The notes under the pieces: model-generated
The model's input: only the letters and a program-made list of their open reading frames with translations
Database searches by the model: none
Told to the model about the DNA's origin: nothing
Shown here: positions 17,635 through 26,526 of the stretch, one piece after another
Layout: each line of letters starts with the position of its first letter
Position numbering within the stretch: position 1 is the stretch's first letter
NCBI GenBank assembly: GCA_963790325.1
Contig: CAWBNY010000001.1
Span: forward strand, 124,001 to 188,000
DNA length: 64,000 bases
Source: JAXDMK01 sp963790325
Lineage (GTDB): Bacteria > Actinomycetota > Acidimicrobiia > Acidimicrobiales > AC-14
Reading direction: 5' to 3'
Made by a program: the position numbers and the translations under genes

Positions 17635-20282
17635 GTGTCCAAACCCCTCGTCATCGTCGAATCGCCGGCCAAGGCCCGAACCATCGCCCGTTTCCTGGGC
17701 AGCGGCTACGTGGTGGAGTCGTCGGTCGGACACATCCGCGACCTCCCCCGGGGCGCCGAAGAGGTGCCCGCCGCCCTCAAGGGCGAGCCCTGGGCCCGCC
17801 TCGGCGTCGACGTCGACCGCGACTTCGAGCCCCTCTACGTGGTGGCCAAGAACAAGAAGCAGATCGTCACCAACCTGAAGCGCCTGCTCAAGGACGCCGA
17901 CGAGCTCTATCTCGCCACCGACGAGGATCGCGAGGGCGAGTCCATCGCCTGGCACCTGCTGGAGGTCCTGTCCCCGCCCAAGCGGGTGGCCGTGCACCGG
18001 ATGGTGTTCCACGAGATCACCGCCCCCGCCATCCAGGCCGCCCTGGAGAACCCCCGCGCCCTCGACGGCCAACTGGTCGACGCCCAGGAGGCCCGCCGCA
18101 TCCTCGACCGGCTGTACGGCTACGAGGTGTCGCCCGTCCTGTGGCGCAAGGTCCTGCCCAAGCTCTCCGCGGGACGGGTGCAGAGCGTGGCCTGCCGCAT
18201 CCTGGTCGAGCGGGAGCGGGCCCGCATGCGGTTCCGCAACGCGTCCTACTCCGACGTCGAGGGCAGCTTCGCCAAGGAGGCGGCGTTCGGCGCCAACCTC
18301 ATCAGCGTCGACGGCACCCGGCTCGTCACCGGCAAGGACTTCGACGAGACCGGCCGCCTGGCGGAAGGGGCCAAGGTCCTCGTCCTCGACCACGAGGGCG
18401 CCGCCGGCTTGGCCGACCGCCTCCGGACCGCCCCCTTCACCGTCCGCTCGGTGGACGAGAAGCCCTACCGGCGCAGCCCGTACCCACCGTTCATGACCTC
18501 CACCCTCCAGCAGGAGGCGGGCCGCAAGCTGCGGTTCAGCGCCCAGCGCACCATGTCCACCGCCCAGCGCCTGTACGAGAACGGCTACATCACGTACATG
18601 CGCACCGACAGCACGGCCCTGTCGGAGACGGCGGTCGCCGCCGCCCGCCGCCAGGCGGGCGAGCTGTACGGGCCGGCCTACGTCCCCGAACAGCCCCGGC
18701 GCTACGAGAAGAAGGTCAAGAACGCCCAGGAGGCGCACGAGGCCATCCGTCCCGCCGGTGACAGCTTCCGCACCCCCGACCAGGTGGCCAAGGAGCTGGG
18801 GGCCGAGGAGCGGGCGCTCTACGAGCTCATCTGGAAGCGGACGGTGGCGTCGCAGATGTCCGACGCCCGGGGCCGGAGCATGCAGGTCCGCCTCGGCGCC
18901 ACCTCCCCGGCCGGCGAGGAGGCCGTCTTCGCCGCGGCCGGCAAGACGATCGAGTTCCCCGGCTTCCTGCGGGCCTACGTGGAGGGTTCCGACGACCCCG
19001 AGGCCGACCTGGAGGACCGCGAGGTGCGCCTGCCGGCCCTCGCCCCCGGCGACGCCGTCGACACGGTCGCCCTCGAGCCCAGGGACCACACCACCACGGC
19101 CCCCGCCCGCTTCACCGAGGCCTCCCTGGTCAAGGCCCTGGAGGAGATGGGCGTGGGCCGGCCGTCCACCTACGCCTCCATCCTGGGCACCATCCAGGAG
19201 CGGGGCTACGCGTGGAAGAAGGGGGCCGCCCTGGTCCCGTCGTGGACCGCCTTCGCGGTGGTCACCCTCCTCGAGCGCCACTTCACCGACCTGGTCGACT
19301 ACGCCTTCACCGCCCGCATGGAGGACGACCTCGACAGCATCGCCACCGGGGGTGAGAAGCGGGTGCCGTGGCTGTCCCGCTTCTACTTCGGGACTGCCGA
19401 CGACGATCAACCGGGAACCGGCCTCAAGGCCATGGTCAACGACCGGCTGGACGAGATCGACCCCCGGGAGGTCAACGCCATCCCCATCGGCACCGACGAC
19501 CTGGGCCGGGAGATCGCGGTGCGGGTGGGCAAGTACGGGCCCTACCTGTCCCGCGACAAGGACACCGCCCCCGTCCCCGACGGCGTCGCGCCCGACGAGC
19601 TCACCGTGGCCAAGGCCGAGGAGCTGCTCGACAAGCCGAGCGGCGACCGGATCCTGGGCACCGACGGGCTGAGCGGGCTGCCGGTGATCGTGCGGGACGG
19701 CCGGTACGGGCCCTACGTGCAGCTGGGCGACGCCGAGGGCGGGGGCAAGGCGGCCAAGCCCCGCACCGCCTCCCTGTTCAAGCGCATGTCCATCGAGACG
19801 GTCACCCTCGACGACGCCCTCCGGCTGCTCACCATCCCCCGTGTCCTCGGCGTCGACCCGGCCGACGGCCAGGAGATCAGCGCCCAGAACGGCCGCTACG
19901 GGCCCTACGTGAAGAAGGGCTCCGAGAGCCGCAGCCTCGACGACGAGGACCGCCTGTTCTCCGTCACCCTCGACGAGGCCCTCGCCCTGCTGGCCCAGCC
20001 CAAGGCCCGGGGGGACGGGCGGCGGCCCCCGCCGCCCTGCGGGAGCTCGGCCCCGACCCGGTGTCGGCCGGCGAGGTCACCGTCCGGGAGGGACGGTTCG
20101 GGCCCTACGTCACCGACGGGATCACCAACGCGTCCCTCCGGGTGGGCGACTCGGTGGAGGCGATCACCCTCGAGCGGGCGGCGGAGCTGCTCCAGTCCCG
20201 CCGCGACCGGGGACCGGCGAAGCCCCGCACCCCGGCCCGCAAGGCCTCAGCCAGACCGCGGTCAGCACGCCCCAAGTCCTAG
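17635..20282 (+). CDS. topA: DNA topoisomerase I (frameshifted near 3' end)
   Basis: Type IA topoisomerase, relaxing negative supercoils. The start is GTG 17635 (VSKPLVIVESPAKARTIA); TTGACA at 17597-17602 may be a -35 element. The Toprim acidic residues are in LATDEDREGESIAWH; the catalytic tyrosine is Tyr321 in GYITYMRTDST. The C-terminus carries GRYGPYV-type repeats (KYGPYLS, RYGPYVQ, RYGPYVKK). After a run of six G at 20009-20014 the first frame degenerates, whereas the -1 frame continues as RELGPDPVSAGEVTVREGRF and GPYVTDGITNASLRVG to a stop at 20280-20282. One G appears missing. With it, the protein would be about 882 aa with a fourth repeat and a Lys/Arg/Ala tail. Confidence 0.85.
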
Positions 20283-20291
20283 CCTGAGCCT

Positions 20292-21704
20292 GTGGCCGGC
20301 CTCGCCGAAGAGCCCCCGCAGGGCGACGAACCGGTCACCGCCGAGGTGCCGACCGTCGTCGACGAAGGTGGCCGGCGAGGTCCCACCCTGCTCGGTTCGG
20401 CCAACTTCTTCCGGCTGTGGCTGGCTCAGGTGGTGTCGTCCCTGGGGGACTGGATCGGGCTGGTGGCGGTCCTGTCGATCACCGCCCGGGTCGGGGGCCG
20501 GTCGCCGGAGACGGCCATCGCCCTGGTCATGAGCGCCCGCATGATCCCCGGGTTCTTCCTGGCGTCGCTGGGCGGGGTCCTGGTCGACCGCTGGAACCGC
20601 AAGACGGTGATGGTGACGTGCGACATCGGGCGGGGCGTCACCCTGGCCTTCCTGCCGTTCGTGGACACGGTGTGGGGCCTGTTCCTCGTGTCCCTGGTGC
20701 TGGAGCTCTTCACCCTCCTGTGGTCGCCGGCCAAGGAGGCGTCGGTCCCCAACGTGGTCAAGGTGGACAAGCTGCCGGCGGCCAACTCGTTCTCCCTGGC
20801 CGCGGCCTACGGGACGTTCCCCGTGGGAGCGGCGCTCTTCGCGTCGCTGACCAAGGTGGCGGAGTGGCTGGGTCGGGACTCCGGGCCGTTGCACTTCCTG
20901 GAGCTCAACCAGGAGACGCTGGCCATCTACGTCGACGTCGTCACCTTCCTGACGTCGGCCTTCATCATCTCCACCATCTCCTTGCCCCGGTCGAGAGCGC
21001 CCCGGCGGCGGTCGCCGGCGCCCTTCACCGACGCCTTCGACGAGATCAAGGAGGGGTGGCGGTTCATCAGCACCAGCCCGGTGGTGCGCTCGGTGATGGT
21101 CGGGCTGGGCACCGGGCTCATCGGCGGGGGGATGGTGGCGCCCCTGGGTCCGGTGTTCTCGTCGGCGGTGCTGGGGGCGGGCTCGGCCGGCTTCGCCCTC
21201 ATGCTGACCGCCCTGGGCATGGGCCTGGCGGTGGGCGTGGTGGGCCTGTCGGTCACCCAGAAGCACCTGCCCCACCAGCGCATCTTCTCCCTGGCCGTCG
21301 TCGGCGCGGGGGTGTGCATGCTGGCCGCGTCGTCGATGTCGAGCCTGGGCCTGTGCCTCACGTTCATCGCCGGGATGGGGGTGTGCGCGGGAGGGGTGTA
21401 CGTCCTCGGCTTCACCATCCTCCAGGAGAACGTGGCCGACGACCTGCGGGGGCGCATCTTCGCCGCCCTCTACACCCTGTCCCGCCTGTGCCTGCTCATC
21501 TCCCTGGCGCTGGCGCCCCTGCTGGCCGGGATCCTCGACCGCCTGTCGAAGCGGCTGGTCGGCGGCCGCCTGGAGGTGGGCGGGGTCACCGTGGAGCTGC
21601 CCGGCGTGCGCCTGACCCTGTGGATCGGGGCCGCCATCATCCTGGTGGCAGGGCGGATGGCGTTGCGCACGGCGGCCCGGCCGGACGACGTGTCGTTCCG
21701 GTGA
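20292..21704 (+). CDS. MFS transporter
   Basis: Twelve-helix major facilitator of 470 aa (EntS/MFS_3-like). The motif-A region between helices 2 and 3 is LASLGGVLVDRWNRKTVMVT. The N-terminal 35 residues are acidic and cytoplasmic. Direction and substrate cannot be assigned; relatives include exporters of siderophores and drugs. GTG 20292 is 9 bp after the repaired end of topA, and its stop overlaps the tmk start (GTGA), so topA, this gene, tmk and holB probably form one transcript. There is a long insertion between helices 11 and 12 (RLSKRLVGGRLEVGGVTVEL). Confidence 0.85.
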   Translation: MAGLAEEPPQGDEPVTAEVPTVVDEGGRRGPTLLGSANFFRLWLAQVVSSLGDWIGLVAVLSITARVGGRSPETAIALVMSARMIPGFFLASLGGVLVDRWNRKTVMVTCDIGRGVTLAFLPFVDTVWGLFLVSLVLELFTLLWSPAKEASVPNVVKVDKLPAANSFSLAAAYGTFPVGAALFASLTKVAEWLGRDSGPLHFLELNQETLAIYVDVVTFLTSAFIISTISLPRSRAPRRRSPAPFTDAFDEIKEGWRFISTSPVVRSVMVGLGTGLIGGGMVAPLGPVFSSAVLGAGSAGFALMLTALGMGLAVGVVGLSVTQKHLPHQRIFSLAVVGAGVCMLAASSMSSLGLCLTFIAGMGVCAGGVYVLGFTILQENVADDLRGRIFAALYTLSRLCLLISLALAPLLAGILDRLSKRLVGGRLEVGGVTVELPGVRLTLWIGAAIILVAGRMALRTAARPDDVSFR

Positions 21705-22297
21705 AGTTCGTGGTGTTCGAGGGGGGCGAAGGAACCGGCAAGTCGACCCAGGCGGCCCTGCTGGCGGAGCGTCTCGGAGCGGTGCTGACCCGGGAGCCGG
21801 GAGGGACCGCGGTCGGGCTCCGTCTTCGGGACGTCGTGCTGGGCGAGGCGACGGCCCGGCTGTCGCCCCGGGCGGAGGCGCTGCTGATGGCGGCCGACCG
21901 GGCCCAGCACGTGGCCGAGGTGGTGCGGCCGGCCCTCGACGCCGGGCGGGCGGTGGTGAGCGACCGCTTCACCGGCTCGACCCTGGCCTACCAGGGCCAC
22001 GGTCGGGGCCTCGACGGGGGCGAGCTGGCGTGGCTGTCGGCGTGGGCCGCGGAGGGGTTGGAGCCCGACCTGGTCGTGCTGCTCGACGTCGACCGGGAGG
22101 TGGCCGCCGCCCGCCGCTGCCGGCCCCGCGATCGGATGGAGGCGGCCGGCGACACGTTCCACCAGCGGGTGGTGGAGGGGTACCGGTCGTTGGCCGCGGC
22201 CGACCCCGGGCGATGGGTCGTGGTCGACGGCTCGGGGACGGTCGAGGAGGTGGCGGCGCGGGTGTGGGCGGCCTACGAGGGTCGCGCCGGCCGCTGA
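21701..22297 (+). CDS. tmk: Thymidylate kinase
   Basis: Converts dTMP to dTDP with ATP, an essential step of dTTP synthesis. It has 198 aa from GTG 21701, which overlaps the MFS stop. The P-loop is FEGGEGTGKSTQAALLAERL; the DRX motif is SDRFTGSTLAYQGHGR; the TREPGGT signature of the dTMP site is present. The lid region (RRCRPRDRMEAAGDTFHQRV) is short. It is followed by holB 12 bp later, a common pairing in bacteria. Confidence 0.93.
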   Translation: MKFVVFEGGEGTGKSTQAALLAERLGAVLTREPGGTAVGLRLRDVVLGEATARLSPRAEALLMAADRAQHVAEVVRPALDAGRAVVSDRFTGSTLAYQGHGRGLDGGELAWLSAWAAEGLEPDLVVLLDVDREVAAARRCRPRDRMEAAGDTFHQRVVEGYRSLAAADPGRWVVVDGSGTVEEVAARVWAAYEGRAGR

Positions 22298-22309
22298 GCC
22301 CATGAGCCG

Positions 22310-23383
22310 ATGACTGACGTTTTCGACCGGGTCGTCGGCCAGGAGCGGGCGGTCGCCCATCTGCGGGCCGCGGCTCGGGCACCGGTCCACGCCTACCTGT
22401 TCGTGGGGCCGCCGGGGACGGGTCGGCGCACCGCGGCCCAGGCCCTGGCGGCCGCCCTCCTGTGCCCCCGGGGCGGTTGCGGCACGTGTGACGTGTGCTC
22501 GCGGGTGGTCGCCGGCGTCCACCCCGACGTGGCCGTCATCGAGCGGGAGGGGGCCTTCCTCGGGATCGACCAGGCCCGGGAGATCCGCCGGTTGGCGATG
22601 CGCACCCCTCACGAGGCGTCCCGCAAGGTGCTGGTCATCCCCGAGTTCCACCTGGCCCAGGACGCGGTGCCGGCACTGCTCAAGGTGGTGGAGGAGCCTC
22701 CGCCGAGCACGGTGTTCGTGATCCTGGCCGACCACGCCGGGCCCGAGCTGGTCACGATCGCCTCCCGCTGCGTGCGGGTCGACTTCGGTCCGCTGCCGGC
22801 CCCGCGGGTGGTGGAGACGCTGGTCGCCGACGGGGTCGACCCGGCGGTGGCGGCCGACGTGGCGTCGGCGGCCGGCGGACGGCTCGACCGGGCCCGCCTG
22901 CTGGCGTCCGACCCCGGGTTCGCCGGCCGGCGGGCGACGTGGCGCTCGGTGCCGGGCCGGCTCGACGGCACCGGGGCAGCGGTGGCGGTGGTGGCGGCGG
23001 AGCTGGTGGAGCTGCTCGGGTCGGCGGCGGTGCCGGCCCTCACGGCTCGGCACGCCGCCGAGGTGGCGGAGATGGAGGCGCGGGTCAAGCGGTCGGGCGA
23101 GCGGGGCTCGGGCCGCAAGGTGTTGGCCGACCGGCACCGGCGGGAGCTGCGCCGGCTGCGCACCGACGAGCTGCGCTACGGGCTGGCGGTGCTGGCCGCC
23201 GCCTACCGGGACGCTCTGGTGGAGCGCCGGGTCGACGCCGCCGCCGGCGTGGCCGGCCTCGACGCCATCCAGCAGGTGGCCGAGAACATCATCCACAACC
23301 CGAGCGAGACGCTGCTGCTGCAGGCGCTGCTGCTGCGCCTGCCGCCGGTGCGGGCTACCGCGAGGGTATCGACGGGGTCGTGA
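22310..23383 (+). CDS. holB: DNA polymerase III delta-prime subunit
   Basis: Clamp-loader subunit of 357 aa that helps load the sliding clamp. It has an AAA+ domain with a modified Walker A (VGPPGTGRRTAAQ, Arg in place of the usual Lys), a zinc module (CPRGGCGTCDVCSRV), EFHLAQDAVPALLKVVEEPP as sensor and Walker B surroundings, and the SRC motif in IASRCVRVDF that supplies the arginine finger. The Lys-to-Arg change fits a delta-prime subunit that does not hydrolyse ATP. Its 3' end overlaps the convergent membrane-protein gene by 29 bp. Confidence 0.88.
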   Translation: MTDVFDRVVGQERAVAHLRAAARAPVHAYLFVGPPGTGRRTAAQALAAALLCPRGGCGTCDVCSRVVAGVHPDVAVIEREGAFLGIDQAREIRRLAMRTPHEASRKVLVIPEFHLAQDAVPALLKVVEEPPPSTVFVILADHAGPELVTIASRCVRVDFGPLPAPRVVETLVADGVDPAVAADVASAAGGRLDRARLLASDPGFAGRRATWRSVPGRLDGTGAAVAVVAAELVELLGSAAVPALTARHAAEVAEMEARVKRSGERGSGRKVLADRHRRELRRLRTDELRYGLAVLAAAYRDALVERRVDAAAGVAGLDAIQQVAENIIHNPSETLLLQALLLRLPPVRATARVSTGS

Positions 23384-24437
23384 TGGTGGGCACCGTCGGT
23401 CCCACGAAGGTCGGCGGGACGGGGGGCACCGGCGTTGGGAACGGGGAGCCGGGAACCGTTGTGCGAGGGACGGTGGTGGGGGCGACGGTGGTCGGCGGGA
23501 CGGTCGTCGGCTCTTCATCGGGCTCGGGCTCGGGCTCGGGCTCGGGTTCGGGGGCCTCGGCCGGCGCCTCGGTGGTCGGCGGGCCGACCGGGGCGCGGGT
23601 GACGACCGGTGGCGGGTCGGTGGTGGTGGGCAGGCTGAAGGTGACCGTCGTGACCGACCGGATCGTGGTCGGGACGCCGGCGGCCTCCCCCGACGGGCTG
23701 GTGGTGACCTCGGTCGGCAGGGAGTCGGGCCCGGCGAGGAGCTCGAGGGCCATGGCCAGGATCGACACGCCGGTGAGGAGGTAGAGGACGACGTTCACCC
23801 GCTCGCCCCGCCGCAGCCCCGACCACCGGGTGGACAGCGGCGTGACGACCCGCCGGCGGAGCCAACGGTCACGGTCGATGTCGTGGTCGTCGAAGCCGTC
23901 GTCCTCCCCGGCCAGCGCCCACAGGTCGAGCAGCTCCTGTTCGACACCCTCGTCGACGCCGTCGTCGTCGACCGGGACGGCTCGGCCGGCATGCAACTCA
24001 GGCGGCAGGGCGAAACCGCCGTCGTCCTCGACGTCGACCTCGGCCGCCGGCTCCGCCGGGCGCGCCGGACTGGCGGGAACCGCGGGCAGGGGCGGGGGCG
24101 GAGCACCGGCCAGGGCGAGGGTCACGGCGTCGATCTCGGCATCCGGCTCGGGGGGTGGCGCCTCCGGGGGTAGTGGCGGGGCGGCCCCGGGGGCAGGCGT
24201 CGGGGCGTCGAGCTCGGCCTCGGCCGGGCCCTCGTCGGGCGGGGGCGGGGGCACCACCACGTCGGCCGCCGCCGGCGTCACCACGCCCGGCAACGGCTCC
24301 GGCTCACCCTCCTCCGCCGCCGCCGGCACCGTGGTCGCCTTCTCCCGACCGGCCCATGGCGGTGGGGAGGTCTTTCCCGGCGCCGCTGTCGTCGGCGGCG
24401 GGGCGGGCGACCGCTCGTCCGGAACATCCTCGGTCAT
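23355..24437 (-). CDS. Single-pass membrane protein with Pro/Glu-rich and Thr/Pro-rich arms
   Basis: A 360-aa protein of unknown function, the last gene of the minus-strand lasso-type cluster. The N-terminal 210 residues are rich in Pro, Ala, Glu and Asp (predicted disordered, cytoplasmic). A basic segment (RWLRRRVVTPLSTRW) precedes one membrane helix (VVLYLLTGVSILAMALELLAG). The outer part is low complexity, with an EPEPEPEPEPDEEP run and TTVPPTTVAPTTVPRTTVPG. The start ATG lies 26 bp after the nucleotidyltransferase stop. No known domain was recognised. It may be unrelated to the cluster despite the spacing. Confidence 0.65.
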   Translation of the reverse strand: MTEDVPDERSPAPPPTTAAPGKTSPPPWAGREKATTVPAAAEEGEPEPLPGVVTPAAADVVVPPPPPDEGPAEAELDAPTPAPGAAPPLPPEAPPPEPDAEIDAVTLALAGAPPPPLPAVPASPARPAEPAAEVDVEDDGGFALPPELHAGRAVPVDDDGVDEGVEQELLDLWALAGEDDGFDDHDIDRDRWLRRRVVTPLSTRWSGLRRGERVNVVLYLLTGVSILAMALELLAGPDSLPTEVTTSPSGEAAGVPTTIRSVTTVTFSLPTTTDPPPVVTRAPVGPPTTEAPAEAPEPEPEPEPEPDEEPTTVPPTTVAPTTVPRTTVPGSPFPTPVPPVPPTFVGPTVPTITTPSIPSR

Positions 24438-24463
24438 CTCCCGCGACGGTACCGCCGGAGGCG

Positions 24464-25662
24464 TCAGGGCCGGCTGCGGGACGGGGGTCGGTCGTCGGCC
24501 ACCGACCGCATCCAGCGGTTGAGGCGGGCGTCGCCGTACAGGTGCCACGGCCGCAGGCGGGTCGCCGCCCGCCGGGCCCGGACCAGGAGGAGCCGCCGAT
24601 AGGTCGTTCCCGGGCCGGCCACGGGGCCGTAGGCGGCCTCCAGGTAGGCCCGGTCGGGCAGCACCCGCCGGAAGGGCCGCCGGCGGGTGCTGAACGGCGC
24701 CCTCGGCACGTTGGCGAAGTAGCCGGGCAGGTGCCAGTCGGCGTCGGTCAGCAGCCGCCGGCGGAGGAACGCCCGGCCCACGGTGGGCGAGTAGGCCGCC
24801 GGCCGGAGGGCGTCGACCGTCTCCGCCGGGACCACCGGCCCCAGCAGCTCGTTGGCGGCCATGAGGGCGACGAACACCCGCCCCCCCAGCCCGTAGGCCA
24901 GCGCCCGGGCGGAGACGACGTCCCAGTCGACCGTGGTCGTGTGCACCAGCCAGGCGATGTCGGCCAGCTGGCCCAGCGACCCCGCGCTGCGGCGGACCCG
25001 GTCCTTGAAGAAGTGGGCCGCCAGGTGGATGAGCAGGTCCTCGGCGTCGGGCAGGAGGTGGGCGCCGCTCCGGCTGGGACGGGCGTGCGCCCACACCTCG
25101 GCGATGTCGAAGTCGGCATCGGCGAGGAGGTGCCGGTGCAGGTCCACGTGGACGAGACCGTCCTCACTGGTCAGCTGGGGGTAGGCGTACTTCCCCCCCG
25201 GGGCCCGACGAAGCCGCCGTCCCGGGGGCGGGCGCTGCGGTAGCCAAGCTCGAGGACGAGGTCCTCCGCCCGTTGGATGGACGCGTCCGGGACGAGGAGG
25301 TCGATGTCGACCATGGGCCGGAGGCTGAGGTCGTCGTAGGCCACCTCCAGCAGGGCCAGGCCCTTGAGGGCGACGACGGGCACGTCCCGGCCGCTGAGGG
25401 TGTCGACGATGGTGCGGCCGGCGGCCAGGAGACGCAGGTTGGAGGCCGCCGTCCGCCGCCGGTCGGCGGTGAGCTCGGCGACGACCGCAGCCGGCGCCCG
25501 GTGGGCGGCCGTCTCCAGGTGACGGGAGAGCAGCGGGGCCAGCCGGTGGCGCCGGGCCTGGCGCAGCGCCACATCCCAGTCGACGGGACCGGCGGCGACG
25601 GGGAAGAGGGGCCGGGCCGCCTGGGTGAGCAGGCGGTGCTCAGGCGAGAGCGTCGGGGGCAC
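24464..25662 (-). CDS. Nucleotidyltransferase of lasso-peptide clusters (PF14907-like; frameshifted)
   Basis: Predicted nucleotidyltransferase often found with lasso peptide genes. The first part, from GTG 25662, has the family signature VVALKGLALLEVAYDDLSLR followed by PMVDIDLLVPD with the catalytic Asp pair. At a run of seven C on the plus strand (25193-25199) this frame ends in a short false tail; in the next frame KYAYPQLTSEDGLVHVDLHR continues directly and runs to the stop at 24464. One base appears missing, giving about 399 aa if restored. It overlaps the B2 gene by 23 bp. The role in the pathway is not established in characterised clusters. Confidence 0.7.
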
Positions 25663-26062
25663 CCGAGCCGCTCCCGGCGCGCGCCGGAGGTGGCGGGCGG
25701 CGGAGGAGCTCCTCGAACTGGGCGTGGGGCTCGCCGTCGAGCCAGGCGTGGGCGGACACACCCTCGCCGGGGTCACGGGCGACACCCACGACCAGGGGCC
25801 GGTGCCGGCCGTGATCGGCGTCCCATCGCTGGAGCAGCGCCGAGCGGACGAGGCAGGTGGCCCGGCGGCGGCGCAGCACGCCGGCGACCGTCGTCCGGTG
25901 GCGGGCGGCGACGCCCGGCGACGGCGCGATGTGGTCGATGGCGTCGATGCCCCGGGCGTGGAGCGCCCGATCGAGGGCACGGGCCTGCGCCAAGGCCCAC
26001 GCCGTCACCCGGGCCGAGGCCACGGGGGAGGCCAACGCCGCCAGCAGCGTCCGGGCCCTCAG
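25640..26062 (-). CDS. Lasso peptide B2 protein, transglutaminase-like leader protease
   Basis: Cysteine protease (about 140 aa) that removes the leader peptide during lasso maturation. It shows the B2 core: RRRATCLVRSALLQRW with the catalytic Cys, then PLVVGVARDPGEGVSAHAWLDGE with the catalytic His and an acidic partner. Length matches stand-alone B2 proteins. No ATG, GTG or TTG fits the family start. A CTG at 26062 overlaps the stop of the recognition-element gene (CTGA) and is preceded by GAGG, so it is taken as the start with caution. The gene sits directly after the RRE gene, as in other split B1/B2 clusters. Confidence 0.8.
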   Translation of the reverse strand: MRARTLLAALASPVASARVTAWALAQARALDRALHARGIDAIDHIAPSPGVAARHRTTVAGVLRRRRATCLVRSALLQRWDADHGRHRPLVVGVARDPGEGVSAHAWLDGEPHAQFEELLRRPPPPARAGSGSGAPDALA

Positions 26063-26340
26063 CCGCCGACCTCGACCAGGGAGTGGCTGCGAAGACCCTC
26101 GACGAAGGCCGCCACATCGGCTCGCGCCCGGTCGACGTCGATCGCGAACCGACTGACCAACTCGTCGACGAGCAGTTCCTCCGTCGTCCCGGCGACGACC
26201 AACGGCCACAGGAGGGACCCGGTGTCGTTCACCGCCAGGTATGCCGAGGACTCGAGGTCGAGGGCCACTACCTCGCCGGCCACGTTCCGCCATTCGATGC
26301 CAGGCCGGAGGCGGAGCACGCCGCGACCGGGGTCGGACAT
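26059..26340 (-). CDS. PqqD-like RiPP recognition element (lasso B1)
   Basis: A 93-aa PqqD-fold protein that binds the leader peptide and presents the precursor to the protease and cyclase. The fold is recognisable from LRLRPGIEWRNVAGEVVALD, YLAVNDTGSLLWPLVVAG and TEELLVDELVSRFAIDVDRA, typical of RREs (winged helix with three N-terminal strands). It starts 6 bp after the precursor stop and ends overlapping the B2 gene. The neighbours make the B1 assignment much stronger than the sequence alone would. Confidence 0.85.
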   Translation of the reverse strand: MSDPGRGVLRLRPGIEWRNVAGEVVALDLESSAYLAVNDTGSLLWPLVVAGTTEELLVDELVSRFAIDVDRARADVAAFVEGLRSHSLVEVGG

Positions 26341-26346
26341 GACGGG

Positions 26347-26502
26347 CTAGCTGCCGATGTCGACGCCCAGGTACGTCTGGCCGTCGATCGCCTGGACCTC
26401 CTTGCCCGGCGGGATCTGCCGGGTGACGTCGGCCAGGTGGCCGATGAAGGTCACCTGCGGTGGGCTGTACGCCGGTCCCTCGTTCGGTGTGTCGCTGCCC
26501 AT
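26347..26502 (-). CDS. Lasso-type RiPP precursor peptide
   Basis: A 51-aa open frame (ATG 26502, stop at 26347-26349) between the cyclase and RRE genes, with AGGGGGG just upstream of the ATG. Residues 12-27 read YSPPQVTFIGHLADVT, which fits the lasso leader consensus Y-x2-P-x-L-x3-G-x5-T at every fixed position except Val for Leu. The C-terminus is GKEVQAIDGQTYLGVDIGS, ending in Ser51. By the Thr(-2) rule the core would start at Gln29 with Glu35 as ring acceptor (7-residue ring). By the usual Gly1 rule it would start at Gly33 with Asp40 as acceptor (8-residue ring). The leader match and position make the precursor call strong; the core boundary is open. Confidence 0.8.
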   Translation of the reverse strand: MGSDTPNEGPAYSPPQVTFIGHLADVTRQIPPGKEVQAIDGQTYLGVDIGS

Positions 26503-26526
26503 CGTCCCCCCTGTCGAAGCCTGAAC

